A stretch of DNA of 64,000 nt from Virgisporangium aliadipatigenens (GTDB lineage Bacteria > Actinomycetota > Actinomycetes > Mycobacteriales > Micromonosporaceae): assembly GCF_016863615.1 (NCBI RefSeq), contig NZ_BOPF01000021.1:62001-126000 (forward strand), in the 5' to 3' direction. Shown one piece after another: positions 7,631 to 16,411 of the stretch (position 1 is its first letter; the number at the start of each line of letters is the position of its first letter). Position numbers and translations under genes: made by a program. The notes below the pieces were generated by a model. That model did not search any database and was not told the origin of the DNA. It saw only the letters and a list, made by a program, of their open reading frames with translations.

Positions 7631-8893
7631 ATGGATCGGCCCAGGCTCTACACCGACGTGCACCAGGTGATCGACGAACGGGCGATCTGGACGGCGTTCC
7701 AGCCGATCGTGCGGCTCGACACCCGCGAGGTCGTCGGCTACGAGGCGCTGAGCCGCGGGCCGGCGGGGACGCCGTGGCAGCGGCCGAGCACCATGTTCGC
7801 CGCGGCGCGGGCCGTCGGGCGGGCCGGTGAGCTGGATTGGATCTGCCGCATGAGCGCCTACCGCGCCGCGCTGGAAGCCGGGCTGGGGCCGGAGACGACG
7901 CTGTTCGTCAACGTCGAGCCGGCCGCGCTGCGGGAGCCGTGCCCGCCGGACCTCTCCGACGTGCAGGACCGTGCCAAGGGGCGGCTGCGCGTCGTCACCG
8001 AACTGACCGAACGCCACCTCGCCGACGACCCGGCCGCGCTGCTGGCCGCCGTTCGGGGCTGTCGCGATGCGGCCTGGGGCGTGGCGCTCGACGACGTCGG
8101 GGCCGACCCCGCGTCGCTGGCGCTGATGCCGTTCGTGCACCCGGACTTCGTCAAGTTGGACATGCGGCTGCTGCACGAGCCGGGGCAGCCCGCCACCGCG
8201 CAGGTGGTCAACGCCGTCATCGCGCACGCGGAGCGCACCGGCGCCGCGATCGTCGCCGAGGGCGTCGAACGGGAGGCACACCTCGCCCAGGCCCGAGCCA
8301 TGGGCGCCACGCTGGGGCAGGGCTGGCTGTTCGGCGCGCCGGGGCCGCTGCCGCGCGGCGACGGGCCGGCCGTACGGCAGTTGGACCTGCTGACCGTCAC
8401 CGATCAGGGGCCGGCCGGGCGCACGCCGTTCCACATCGTGTCGCAACACCGGCCGACGACCAGGGCGACCAAGCGGATGCTCATGGAGACCACCCGCTAC
8501 CTGGAGTCCAAGGTCGCGGACCCGGTCGAGCCGCCGGTGCTGCTGGCCTGCTTCCAGGACGCCGGCAACTTCACCGGCGGCGTCCGGCGGCGCTACACCC
8601 GGCTGGCCTCGGGCTCGCCGTTCGTGGCAGTCTTCGGCGCGGGCCTCGACGCGGCACCGGCGGCGAAGGTGCGCGGCGCCGACGTGGCCGCGGGCGACCC
8701 CCTGCACGCCGAGTGGAACGTCATCGTCGTCGGCCCGCACTTCAGCGCCGCCCTGGTCGCGCGCGACATCGGCGACACCGGCGCGCAGGACTACCGGCGC
8801 TTCGACTACGCGCTCACCTACGACCGCCCGCTGGTGCTGGCCGCCGCGCGGTCCCTCCTCGGCCGGCTGGGACCAGTAGCCTCGGACACGTGA
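7631..8893 (+). CDS. EAL-DICT protein, putative c-di-GMP phosphodiesterase with sensory domain
   Basis: Residues ~15-250 form an EAL domain with a complete set of catalytic motifs: FQPIVRL, YEALSRG, FVNVEP, VTELTER, LDDVGAD, FVKLDM, VAEGVE and GATLGQGW. Hydrolysis of cyclic di-GMP is therefore plausible. The C-terminal ~160 residues, with LLACFQDAGNFTG and HAEWNVIVVGPHFSAALVARD, resemble a DICT sensory domain. No membrane segment is seen, so it is cytoplasmic. An alternative ATG at 7583 would add 16 residues; neither start has a strong Shine-Dalgarno. It overlaps the next gene by GTGA. Cyclic di-GMP controls development in Streptomyces, which is relevant given bldN in the same window. Confidence 0.82.
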   Translation: MDRPRLYTDVHQVIDERAIWTAFQPIVRLDTREVVGYEALSRGPAGTPWQRPSTMFAAARAVGRAGELDWICRMSAYRAALEAGLGPETTLFVNVEPAALREPCPPDLSDVQDRAKGRLRVVTELTERHLADDPAALLAAVRGCRDAAWGVALDDVGADPASLALMPFVHPDFVKLDMRLLHEPGQPATAQVVNAVIAHAERTGAAIVAEGVEREAHLAQARAMGATLGQGWLFGAPGPLPRGDGPAVRQLDLLTVTDQGPAGRTPFHIVSQHRPTTRATKRMLMETTRYLESKVADPVEPPVLLACFQDAGNFTGGVRRRYTRLASGSPFVAVFGAGLDAAPAAKVRGADVAAGDPLHAEWNVIVVGPHFSAALVARDIGDTGAQDYRRFDYALTYDRPLVLAAARSLLGRLGPVASDT

Positions 8894-9306
8894 GGACCGC
8901 TCAGGAAATCCTGGCCCAGGCTCGCACCATCGCCGTCGTGGGCGCTTCCCGGTACGCGTACAAGGAGGCGCACACCGTGCCGCTGCAGATCAAGCGGCAC
9001 GGCTGGCGCATCATCCCGGTCAACCCCGAGATCGACGAACTGTGGGGCGAGCGGGCCTATCCGCGCCTGGCGGACCTGCCGGAGCAGGTGGACTTCGTCA
9101 ACGTGTTCCGGCCCTCGGGCGAGGCGACCGACGTGGTCCGGCAGGTGATCGACACCAAGGTGGCGCCGGCCGTCTGGCTCCAGCTGGGGATCTTCTCCCC
9201 GGAGGGCCGGCGACTGGCCGAGGCCGCCGGCATCGACTACGTCGAGGACACCTGCCTGGCCGTGGTGCGCGCCCGCTACGGCCTCAGCGCGCCCGCCGCC
9301 CCCTGA
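8890..9306 (+). CDS. CoA-binding (YccU-type Rossmann) protein
   Basis: The 138-residue single-domain protein has the nucleotide-binding motif IAVVGASRYAYKEAHTVP, followed by GWRIIPVNPEIDELWGERAYPRLADLP and VAPAVWLQLG, diagnostic of stand-alone CoA_binding_2 (PF13380) proteins such as E. coli YccU. Known members bind CoA; their physiological role is not established. The GTG start at 8890 overlaps the EAL-DICT stop (GTGA), so translation is coupled. That link suggests but does not prove a functional relation to cyclic di-GMP signalling. Confidence 0.88.
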   Translation: MRTAQEILAQARTIAVVGASRYAYKEAHTVPLQIKRHGWRIIPVNPEIDELWGERAYPRLADLPEQVDFVNVFRPSGEATDVVRQVIDTKVAPAVWLQLGIFSPEGRRLAEAAGIDYVEDTCLAVVRARYGLSAPAAP

Positions 9307-9310
9307 GCCG

Positions 9311-10183
9311 CTACCGGTACTGCGCCTCTCGCACGCTGTTGCCGCCGTCGATCACCAGCATCTGGCCGGTGATGTAGGAGGCGCTCGGCGAGCACAGGAA
9401 CGCGATCGCGGCCGCCACCTCGTCCGGCGCCCCCGGCCGGCCCATCGGGCTGCCGTAGCCCTGCTTCAGCTCCACCAGCGTCGACGCGCCGGTGTGGATG
9501 ATGCCGGGCGCGACCGCGTTGACCGTGATGCCGTCGGCCACCAGCTCCATGGCGAGCGCGCGGGTGAGACCCACCACGCCGGCCTTGCCCGCCGCGTAGC
9601 CCGCCTCGGCCGGCAGCGCGTTGACCGGACCCGCCGTCGCGGCGAGGTTGACGATGCGGCCCCAGCCGTGCTCCGTCATGCCGCCCACGAACGCCCGGCT
9701 CACCAGGAACGCCGTCGTCAGGTTGCGGTCGATCTCCGCGCGCCACTCGTCATAGGTCAGCTGCGCCACCGGCCGAACGACCTCCGGGCTCGCCTTGCTC
9801 GCCAGGCCGGCGTTGTTGACCAGGATGTCCACCGGGCCCAGCTGCTCGGTGATCGCGTCGGTGAGCGCACCGACCTCGGCCTCCACGGTCAGGTCCGCGA
9901 CGAAGCCGGTCACGCCCAGTTCCGTGGCGCGCTCGTGGATGCGTCGCGTGGTCGACACGATCGCGACCGAGGCGCCCATCGCGCTCAGGCGGCGGGCGGT
10001 CGCGTAGCCGATGCCGTCGGGGCTGCCGGCGCCGGTCACCAGGGCGACGCGGCCGTCCAGCCGTTCGGGGAAGGAATCGCCGCCGGCCAGGGGCGACGCC
10101 TCGCCGGCACCCCCGCCGGCCGCGTCGCTGCCGGTGGGAACGGACCGAAGGTTCGGACGGCGATTACGTGGATCGGAGACCAT
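9311..10183 (-). CDS. Short-chain dehydrogenase/reductase (FabG-like)
   Basis: This classical SDR has the Rossmann motif [11 protein letters not shown] (TGxxxGxG variant with an insertion), NNAG, and the catalytic Tyr-Lys as [10 protein letters not shown]. The active-site Ser position in NLAATAG is Ala-Thr, so the catalytic serine may be supplied by the neighbouring Thr or be absent. The C-terminus has the usual [13 protein letters not shown]. The first ~45 residues are a Pro/Gly-rich extension. I prefer the ATG at 10183, preceded by AGGA at about 9 nt, over an upstream start at 10225. An NAD(P)H-dependent reductase of unknown substrate is the safest call. Confidence 0.8.
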   Translation of the reverse strand: MVSDPRNRRPNLRSVPTGSDAAGGGAGEASPLAGGDSFPERLDGRVALVTGAGSPDGIGYATARRLSAMGASVAIVSTTRRIHERATELGVTGFVADLTVEAEVGALTDAITEQLGPVDILVNNAGLASKASPEVVRPVAQLTYDEWRAEIDRNLTTAFLVSRAFVGGMTEHGWGRIVNLAATAGPVNALPAEAGYAAGKAGVVGLTRALAMELVADGITVNAVAPGIIHTGASTLVELKQGYGSPMGRPGAPDEVAAAIAFLCSPSASYITGQMLVIDGGNSVREAQYR

Positions 10184-10359
10184 AGGCAGAATCCTGCCTG
10201 GCGCACCGCACACCGGCAACGACAACGGGACGAATCACCTTCAGGCATCGGTTCCGGCATCGGCGAACTTCCCGGACGGCTGTGCGAGCGGGCACCCGCT
10301 ACTCTGGCGTGGCCGGCGTCCGCAGGCGTCGGCGTGTCCCGTAGCGGAGTGTCCACGCG

Positions 10360-10848
10360 ATGTCCTATCCCCAGCAGCCCGGCGGCTGGTCCGACCCCTC
10401 GTGGCCGCCCGCCAACCAGCCGTACTCCGACCCCGGATACGGCGGCTATTCGGGACCACCGGCCGACCCCGGCTACGGATACGCCTATCCGCCGCAGCAA
10501 CCGCAGCCGTACGACCCGGGCCTCGCCTACGGCGCGCCGGCGCAGGCCTACCCGCAGGCCGCGCCCGAGCTGAAGAACAACGGGCTCGCCATCGCCTCGC
10601 TGGTCGTCTCGATCATGAGCCTCCTCACCTGCGGGCTGGCCGGCATCATCGGCGCGATCCTCGGGCACGTCGGCCGCAAGCAGATCCGCGAGCGCGGCGA
10701 CGCCGGGGACGGGCTGGCCCTCGCCGGCATCATCGTGGGCTACGTGCTCTTCGTGATGGGGCTGCTGTTCGTGGCGTTCATCGCGTTCGTGTACGACGCG
10801 GCGTCCAACTACGAGCCGACCTACGACCCGACCCCGTACCACACCTAG
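10360..10848 (+). CDS. DUF4190 membrane protein with Pro/Tyr/Gly-rich N-terminus
   Basis: The first ~70 residues are low-complexity YPPQQPQPYDPG-type sequence, probably disordered and cytoplasmic. Two transmembrane helices follow: LAIASLVVSIMSLLTCGLAGIIGAILG and LALAGIIVGYVLFVMGLLFVAFIAF. They are joined by the conserved loop GHVGRKQIRERGDAGDG, as in DUF4190. Such proteins are common in actinomycetes, and no function is known. The gene converges on the CoA-ester lyase gene and their stop codons overlap at 10845-10848. Confidence 0.85.
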   Translation: MSYPQQPGGWSDPSWPPANQPYSDPGYGGYSGPPADPGYGYAYPPQQPQPYDPGLAYGAPAQAYPQAAPELKNNGLAIASLVVSIMSLLTCGLAGIIGAILGHVGRKQIRERGDAGDGLALAGIIVGYVLFVMGLLFVAFIAFVYDAASNYEPTYDPTPYHT

Positions 10849-11801
10849 TAGGTAGGCGGTTCGAACCTCGTGGTGCGGGACATGCCCGCCGCGCGGCCCT
10901 TGGCCGAGATCACCAGCGCCATCTTGCGGGACGCCTCGTCGATCATCTCGTCGCCGAGCATGACGGCACCGCGCTTCCCGCCCGCCTCGGACGTGGCGTG
11001 CGCGTAGGCGTCGAGGATGAGTTCGGCGTGGTCGTAGTCCGCCTGGCTCGGCGCGTACACCTCGTTGGCGGCGTCGATCTGGCCCGGGTGCAGCACCCAC
11101 TTGCCGTCGAAGCCCAGGGCCGCCGAGCGCTTCGCCGCCTCCCGGAACGCGTCCACGTCCCGGATCTGCAGGAACGGGCCGTCGATCGCCTGGAGGTCGC
11201 GCATCCGCGCGGCCATCAGGATCCGCATGAGGATGTAGTGGTACGGGTCGCCCGGGTAGTCCGGGATCAACGCGCCGACCTGGAGCGAACGCATGTTGAT
11301 CGAGGCCATGAAGTCGGCCGGGCCGAAGATGATCGTCTCCATGCGGGGCGACGCCGCGGCGATCTCGTCGACGTTGACCAGGCCGGCGGCGTTCTCGATC
11401 TGCGCCTCGATACCGATCCGGCCGACGTCCAGCCCGAGGGACTTCTCCAGCTGCGTGAGCGTCAGGTCGAGCCACTGCACCTGGGCGGCGTTCTGCACCT
11501 TGGGGAGCATGACGCAGTCGAGGTGCGCACCGGCACCCTCGACCACCTCGATGACGTCCGTGTACGTCCACGGGGTTGTCAGATCGTTGACCCGCACGGC
11601 GCGCGTCTTGCCGCCCCAGTCGCCGTCGTTCAGCGCGGCGACGATGTTCTTGCGGGCCGCCGGCTTGGCAAGCGGCGCGACGGCGTCCTCCAGGTCGAGA
11701 AAGACCTGGTCAGCGCCGAGTCCCCGAGCCTTGTCCAGCATTTTGACGCTGGAGCCGGGCACGGCCAGGCACGAGCGGCGGGAACGGCCGGCGGCAGGCA
11801 T
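10845..11801 (-). CDS. HpcH/HpaI aldolase / citrate lyase beta-type CoA ester lyase
   Basis: The 318-residue protein belongs to the CitE/malyl-CoA lyase family. It shows LAVPGSSVKMLDKARGLGADQVFLDLEDAVAP (metal/substrate region), RAVRVNDL (substrate Arg), IEAQIENAAGLVN (metal Glu) and GKWVLHPGQIDAANEVY. These lyases cleave or form 3-hydroxyacyl-CoA esters such as malyl-CoA and beta-methylmalyl-CoA. Mcl-type activity is likely, but the exact substrate is not determinable. The ATG is preceded by AAGGAGAG. It diverges from an SDR gene with only 50 bp between them. Confidence 0.85.
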   Translation of the reverse strand: MPAAGRSRRSCLAVPGSSVKMLDKARGLGADQVFLDLEDAVAPLAKPAARKNIVAALNDGDWGGKTRAVRVNDLTTPWTYTDVIEVVEGAGAHLDCVMLPKVQNAAQVQWLDLTLTQLEKSLGLDVGRIGIEAQIENAAGLVNVDEIAAASPRMETIIFGPADFMASINMRSLQVGALIPDYPGDPYHYILMRILMAARMRDLQAIDGPFLQIRDVDAFREAAKRSAALGFDGKWVLHPGQIDAANEVYAPSQADYDHAELILDAYAHATSEAGGKRGAVMLGDEMIDEASRKMALVISAKGRAAGMSRTTRFEPPTY

Positions 11802-11851
11802 CGATCTCTCCTTAACGGTCGGTCAATCGGCCTGGAGGGTAACCTCCGTGC

Positions 11852-12697
11852 GTGGCTGGCACAGCGCGGGATCTCACCGGTCAGGTGATCGTGATTACGG
11901 GTGCGAGTTCCGGGATCGGACTGGCGGGGGCGAAGGCCCTCGCGAGTCGCGGAGCCGGTGTCGTTCTGGTCGGGCGGGACCGGGAACGGCTCAAGGCCGC
12001 CGCCGACGAGGTGGCCGTCCTGGCGGGGTTCCCGCCGCTGACACACACCGCCGACTTCAGCCGGCTCGACGACGTTCATCTGCTGGCCGATCAACTGCGG
12101 CAGCGGCTGCGGCGCATCCACGTGCTCGTCAGCAACGCCGGCGCCGTCCGCCTGAGCAAGAAGAAGACCACGACCCGGGACGGCCACGAGACGACCGTAC
12201 AGGTCAACCACCTCGGCGGGTTCCTGCTGGCCAACCTGCTGCGCGAGCAGCTGCGCGGCGGCCGCATCGTGGTGACCTCCTCCGACGTGCACAGCAAGCA
12301 CGCCATCGACCCGGCCGACCTCTCGGCCAAGACGGGGTGGGCGGGCTACGGGGCGAGCAAGTCGGCCAACATCCTGTTCGCCCTCGAGGCGGCGCGGCGC
12401 TGGCCGGACATCGTGCCGGTGAGCTTCCACCCGGGCGTGGTGTCCTCGCGCTTCGGCACCGGAACGCTCATCAAGGCCGGGCAGTTCTTCATCAAGCCGT
12501 TCCTGCTGACGCCGGAGAAGGGCGCCGACACGATGGTGCACCTGGTGACGGCGCCGACGACGGAGTTGCAGCGCGGCGGCTACTACGTCAAGCGCACGCT
12601 GACCCGGCCGGCCCCGCACGCCGCCGACCCGGCGACCGCCGCCCGCCTGTGGGACGCCAGCCTGGCCGCGGTCGGCATCGGCTGGCAGCGCCACTAG
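11852..12697 (+). CDS. Short-chain dehydrogenase (retinol dehydrogenase/WWOX-like)
   Basis: This 281-residue SDR carries VITGASSGIGLAGAKAL, the VSNAGAV segment (NAG motif), the VVTSSDVHSKH strand with the catalytic Ser, and the catalytic GYGASKSAN (YxxxK). The layout, with substrate-loop FHPGVVSSRFG, resembles retinol-dehydrogenase-like SDRs. It probably oxidises or reduces a lipophilic alcohol/ketone with NAD(P)H; the substrate is unknown. The GTG at 11852 lies 13 nt after a GGAGGG, which is somewhat far. It shares a 50-bp divergent promoter region with the CoA-ester lyase, so the two may be co-regulated. Confidence 0.85.
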   Translation: MAGTARDLTGQVIVITGASSGIGLAGAKALASRGAGVVLVGRDRERLKAAADEVAVLAGFPPLTHTADFSRLDDVHLLADQLRQRLRRIHVLVSNAGAVRLSKKKTTTRDGHETTVQVNHLGGFLLANLLREQLRGGRIVVTSSDVHSKHAIDPADLSAKTGWAGYGASKSANILFALEAARRWPDIVPVSFHPGVVSSRFGTGTLIKAGQFFIKPFLLTPEKGADTMVHLVTAPTTELQRGGYYVKRTLTRPAPHAADPATAARLWDASLAAVGIGWQRH

Positions 12698-12707
12698 CGC
12701 CTGCCGG

Positions 12708-13196
12708 TCAGCTCGGTTTCGGGGGCTTGCGGACCCGGTGCAGGCGGAAGGGGCGCTTCGTCGCCCGGGCCGCCTCGCTCGGGCGCGGGGGCTCGGCCAG
12801 AGAGGTCTGCGGCAGGGTTTCGCCGGCCTCCAGTGGCGGCGCCGCCTCGCGCAGGGCGTAGACGGTCGAGTGGGCGGCCCAGCGTTCGGCCGTCTCGGTC
12901 GGGCCGCCGCTGGCGTTGAGCCGCTTGCCGGCCAGCTGCGGCGCCACCGTGCTCCACTCCTCGCCGGCCGGGTCCACAGTGGACACCGCCGCGGGCCAGG
13001 TCACGATGCGGCCGCCGTGGTCCCCCCGCAGGGTCACCGGGACCGTGGCACCGGCGGCCAGGGCCGGCGCCTCCTGCTCCCCGCCGCCGGTCACGACGTA
13101 CAGCGCGTCGCCGACCCAGGCGCACCACACCGCGCGCCCGTCGATCCAGGCGATGGCGGCCTTCTTGACGGCCTCGGTCACCAGCGGATGCGCCAT
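12708..13196 (-). CDS. Conserved-type hypothetical protein
   Basis: The 162-residue protein begins MAHPLVTEAVKKAAIAW and AVWCAWVGDALYVVTGGGEQ, suggesting a beta-barrel-like domain similar in feel to flavin-reductase-like actinobacterial hypotheticals. I cannot name the family with confidence. The C-terminus is basic (KRPFRLHRVRKPP). No signal peptide or membrane helix is present. The gene contains one copy of the window's recurrent palindrome GTCCACAGTGGAC (12972-12984). It lies just downstream of, and co-directional with, the AMMECR1 gene. Confidence 0.65.
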   Translation of the reverse strand: MAHPLVTEAVKKAAIAWIDGRAVWCAWVGDALYVVTGGGEQEAPALAAGATVPVTLRGDHGGRIVTWPAAVSTVDPAGEEWSTVAPQLAGKRLNASGGPTETAERWAAHSTVYALREAAPPLEAGETLPQTSLAEPPRPSEAARATKRPFRLHRVRKPPKPS

Positions 13197-13215
13197 GCAC
13201 GCATCCTGCCAGGAT

Positions 13216-13788
13216 TCAGGCCGGACGCGGCATCGTGGTGGAGAACTCCCGCGCGGTGTACCGCGAGGCGACCAGCCCGTGCGGCCAGGACTGCGCGGGC
13301 CAGCCGCCCTTGGCGAGCAGCGCCGTCACGAACCGGTCCGGCGTGTTGAGCTTCTTCCACACCGCCGGCAGGAACGTCGCACGCCGTTCCCCATCGGTGA
13401 TCAGAACGCCGTCGACGCCCGGCCGCAGCGCCGCGACCAGGTGCTCGCGGGTGTCGGCGGGAAGCCCGCCCTCCTGGGTCAGCACCGAGACCTTGACCTC
13501 CAGGTCCGGCCGCTCCTCGGCGGTGACCGGAGGCATCCGCGGGTCCCGCATGGCGCGGTGCGCGTTACGGATCACGTCGAGGTAGAGCGGGCGGGCCGGC
13601 TCGATCGTGCCGACGCAGCCCCGCAGCCGCCCGTGGCTCTCCAACGTCACGAACGTCGCGCCCGGCGCCGCGAGCGGGCCGGAGTCCGGGCGTTCGGGAT
13701 CGGGCCGGCCCTCCAGGCGTGCCGCCACGGCCTCGGCGGCCAACTCGGCGAGGGCCCGACCATCGTCGTCTTGCAGCGCGGGCTGCAT
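13216..13788 (-). CDS. AMMECR1-domain protein (AmmeMemoRadiSam system protein A-like)
   Basis: The ~190-residue protein shows the AMMECR1 hallmarks ATFVTLESHGRLRGCVGTIEPARPLYLDVIRNA and ADTREHLVAALRPGVDGVLITDGERRATFLPAVWKKL. The invariant LRGCVG is present. In many genomes this domain travels with Memo and a radical SAM enzyme (AmmeMemoRadiSam). No Memo or radical SAM partner is adjacent here, so it stands alone. The function is unknown, with proposals around RNA or protein modification. Starts at 13788 (MQPALQDDDG) or 13812 (MGRSYART) are both possible. Confidence 0.85.
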   Translation of the reverse strand: MQPALQDDDGRALAELAAEAVAARLEGRPDPERPDSGPLAAPGATFVTLESHGRLRGCVGTIEPARPLYLDVIRNAHRAMRDPRMPPVTAEERPDLEVKVSVLTQEGGLPADTREHLVAALRPGVDGVLITDGERRATFLPAVWKKLNTPDRFVTALLAKGGWPAQSWPHGLVASRYTAREFSTTMPRPA

Positions 13789-13847
13789 CGTTCGAGCGTA
13801 TGACCTTCCCATGGGCGCCGCCAGGCAAAACCGGGCAGCGCCGGGCA

Positions 13848-14567
13848 TCAGAACGCCGGTTCCAGGCGGCGGGTCAGCACGTCGAGAATCTCCGGCAGGG
13901 AGCCGATCTCGATACCCTCCCACGTGACGTCGCGGCCGAACGTCAGGTGCCCGCGCAGGTCCGGTGCCGCCAACCGGAGCGTGGCCATCCCCAGGGCGGC
14001 CGCACCGGTGAGCTCCGTGCTGCCGCCGTCCCCCACGTACAGGCACTCCTCGGGTGAGACGTCCAGGGCGGCACAGGCCGTCAGGTACATGGCGGGGTCG
14101 GGCTTGCGGCGGCCCAGTTCGACCGAGAAGACCTTGGTGTCGAGGAGGGGGTGCACGGGCAGCCAGGGCAGCAGGCGCGGCAGTTCGTACCAGCAGTCGC
14201 TGACGACCGCCGTGCGCAGGCGGCGGGCGCGCAGGGCGGTCAGGACCTCGACGGCGCCGGGACGCAGCGGGCCGTCGGCCCCGACGGTCGCCACCCGGCG
14301 GGCATAGACCGAGTACACGGTCCGGAAGGTGGGATTTCCGCCAAGGGTGCGAGCGAGATCACTCAGCACCTCGAGCGGCTCCCCCATGGCGCCGGTGGCG
14401 CGCCGGTAGAACGTCCGGTCCAGAGCTGCGATCCACTCGTCCGGGTCCACGCCCAGGTCAACGGCCATGCGGCGATGATCGGGGCCGCGTTGCACGGCGG
14501 TGGTGAGCGTGCCGAAGTAATCAAACAGAACAGCGCGCGGCTGGAGATGATCCAATTTGGTACTCAT
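13848..14567 (-). CDS. HAD-superfamily hydrolase
   Basis: A 239-residue haloacid-dehalogenase fold. Motif I is VLFDYFGTLT with the nucleophile Asp, but Phe instead of Asp at the +2 position. Motif II is TAVVSDCW (Ser). Motif III Lys lies near LGRRKPDPAMYL. Motif IV is CLYVGDGGSTE. A helical cap lies between motifs I and II (subfamily IA). The missing +2 Asp, which acts as acid/base in phosphatases, recalls 2-haloacid dehalogenases and some non-phosphatase HADs, so the reaction is uncertain. It diverges from the EamA gene. Confidence 0.82.
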   Translation of the reverse strand: MSTKLDHLQPRAVLFDYFGTLTTAVQRGPDHRRMAVDLGVDPDEWIAALDRTFYRRATGAMGEPLEVLSDLARTLGGNPTFRTVYSVYARRVATVGADGPLRPGAVEVLTALRARRLRTAVVSDCWYELPRLLPWLPVHPLLDTKVFSVELGRRKPDPAMYLTACAALDVSPEECLYVGDGGSTELTGAAALGMATLRLAAPDLRGHLTFGRDVTWEGIEIGSLPEILDVLTRRLEPAF

Positions 14568-14640
14568 TTGCCACGCACCGTACCCAGCCAGTTACCTGCT
14601 CGAACAGGCGACCGTCCGGAAGGTGGCAGCATGGAGCGCC

Positions 14641-15582
14641 GTGCGTCATCTCGGATTCCCGGTCATCGCCGCGCTGACCGTGTCGGTCACCGCCGTCTCG
14701 TCGTCGGCACCGCTCACGGCGTACGCGCTGGCGCCGGCGCTGGCGATCGCGTTCTGGCGCAACGCCATGGCCGTGGCGGTGCTCGCGCCGGTGGCCGTGA
14801 CCCGGGGACGTGCCCAGCTCCTCTCGCTCGACCGGCGCACCGCCGGCGTCTGTCTGCTGGCCGGTGTGGCCCTCGCCGCGCACTTCGCCACCTGGCTGCC
14901 CAGCACCCGGCTGACCAGCGTCGCGACGGCCACCGCCCTGGTCAGCACGATGCCGGTGTGGTCGGCCGTGATCGCGACGTTCCAGGGGAACCGGCTGCCG
15001 CGTTCGACCTGGATCGGCATCGCCGTCGCCGTCACCGGAGCGGTGCTCGCCACCGGTGCCGACCTCACCGTCTCCGGGCGGGCCGTGGCCGGGGACGCGC
15101 TGGCGCTGCTCGGCGGGTTCTGCGCGGCCGCCTACGCCGCGTTCGGTGAACGGGCCCGCAGCACGCTCACCACCACGACCTACACGACCGTCTGCTACGG
15201 CGCCTGCGCGCTGATCCTCGGGGTCGGCTGCCTGGTCGGCGGCGTGCCGCTGGGTGGCTACCCCGGTTCGGCCTGGCTCGCCATCATCGGCATCACGCTC
15301 GGCGCCCAACTGCTCGGACACTCGCTGATCAACTTCACGCTGGACAAGGTCTCGCCCACCACGATCAGCGTGCTCATGCTGCTCGAGGTGCCCGGCGCGG
15401 CGCTGCTCGCCTGGTGGTGGCTCGGTCAGCTCCCCGAGCCGGGCAGCCTCCCCGGCCTCGTCGTGCTCACGGCCGGGGTGCTGATCGTCCTGCTCGGGTC
15501 GGCCCGCAAGAGCCGTCCGGGAGACGGTCACCCGACGAACGGCGGCACCACGATCTCGCCCGAGGCGATCGCCACCACCTGA
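14641..15582 (+). CDS. EamA/DMT-family exporter
   Basis: A 313-residue drug/metabolite transporter with ten predicted helices in two EamA repeats: WRNAMAVAVLAPVAV and LVSTMPVWSAVIATF in the first, and ITLGAQLLGHSLINFTLDK and ISVLMLLEVPGAALLAWWWLGQ in the second. Members export metabolites or amino acids; the substrate cannot be told. The GTG at 14641 follows a GGAG. The 3' end overlaps the convergent phzF-like gene by 55 bp. Confidence 0.85.
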   Translation: MRHLGFPVIAALTVSVTAVSSSAPLTAYALAPALAIAFWRNAMAVAVLAPVAVTRGRAQLLSLDRRTAGVCLLAGVALAAHFATWLPSTRLTSVATATALVSTMPVWSAVIATFQGNRLPRSTWIGIAVAVTGAVLATGADLTVSGRAVAGDALALLGGFCAAAYAAFGERARSTLTTTTYTTVCYGACALILGVGCLVGGVPLGGYPGSAWLAIIGITLGAQLLGHSLINFTLDKVSPTTISVLMLLEVPGAALLAWWWLGQLPEPGSLPGLVVLTAGVLIVLLGSARKSRPGDGHPTNGGTTISPEAIATT

Positions 15583-16379
15583 CCGGAGACCGTCGCGCCG
15601 ACCGCCACCCCGCCCCTCGCCGTCACCGTGCAGTCCAGTCGCGACGGGCGGCCCATGTCGTGCCCCTGGTGCACCGTGTACGACGAGGTGCCCTCGCCCG
15701 GCAGCAGGCCGTTGATCACCAGGAACAGGCCGAGCCCCAGGGCCGCCGAGCCGGTCGCGGGATCCTCGGCGACACCCGACGCGCCGGCGAAGACCCGGGC
15801 GTGCGCGGTGCGCTCCGCCGGTTCCCACGCGAAAACGCTGGCGTGCGCGGTGGCCGAGGGGGTCGCGCGCGAGAGCGCGTCGCGACGGACGTGGAGGTAG
15901 TCGAACTCCAGCCCGCAACCGGCCCGGCGCGGCGGAGTCCCCACGAGATCGGCGGAGGTGAGCCCCACGGAACCAGCCAGCTCAGCCGGGTCGAACGGGC
16001 GGCTCAGGGTCGGCGTGCCGCCGGTCAGCGTGGCGCAACCGGACTCGTCCACCACCACCGGCAGGAGGCCGGCGCCGCACTCCTGCACCACCTCACCGGC
16101 CTTGACCAGCCCGCGCCGCCACTGCGTCACCGCCACGCCCACGCTCGGGTGCCCGGCGAACGGCAGCTCCGCGAACGGCGTGAAGATCCGCGCCCGGTAG
16201 TCCGCGCCCGGCTTGGTCGGCGGCAGCGCGAAGACCGTCTCCGAGTAGTTGAACTCGCGCGCCAACGCCTGCAACTGGCCGGTCGACAACTCGTCGGCGC
16301 CGAAGACGACAGCCAACTGGTTGCCGGCGAACGGCCGGCTGGTGAAGACGTCGACGATCTCATAGTGCAGGCGACTCAT
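15528..16379 (-). CDS. PhzF-family isomerase
   Basis: The 283-residue protein has the PhzF hallmarks: VDVFTSRPFAGNQLAVV at the N-terminus, the catalytic Glu in FNYSETVFAL, RIFTPFAELPFAGHPSVG, and GVAEDPATGSAALGLG in the second diaminopimelate-epimerase-like half. PhzF isomerises trans-2,3-dihydro-3-hydroxyanthranilate in phenazine synthesis. No other phenazine gene is nearby, so this is one of the many stand-alone members with unknown substrate. Its 3' end overlaps the EamA transporter gene by 55 bp on the opposite strand. Confidence 0.9.
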   Translation of the reverse strand: MSRLHYEIVDVFTSRPFAGNQLAVVFGADELSTGQLQALAREFNYSETVFALPPTKPGADYRARIFTPFAELPFAGHPSVGVAVTQWRRGLVKAGEVVQECGAGLLPVVVDESGCATLTGGTPTLSRPFDPAELAGSVGLTSADLVGTPPRRAGCGLEFDYLHVRRDALSRATPSATAHASVFAWEPAERTAHARVFAGASGVAEDPATGSAALGLGLFLVINGLLPGEGTSSYTVHQGHDMGRPSRLDCTVTARGGVAVGATVSGQVVAIASGEIVVPPFVG

Positions 16380-16411
16380 GGTGTTCAGCCTAGGCTTCTA
16401 AGGTATTTGGG

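Noticed and set aside
11802-11851. TetR-type operator in the divergent CoA-ester lyase/SDR gap (TTAACGGTCGGTCAAT)
   Set aside because: It resembles half-sites of some acyl-CoA-linked TetR operators, but symmetry is poor and no TetR gene is adjacent, so I do not call it.
15528-16379. Phenazine biosynthesis locus suggested by the PhzF-like gene
   Set aside because: No phzA/B, phzD, phzE or phzG homologues are adjacent; PhzF-family proteins are widespread without phenazines.
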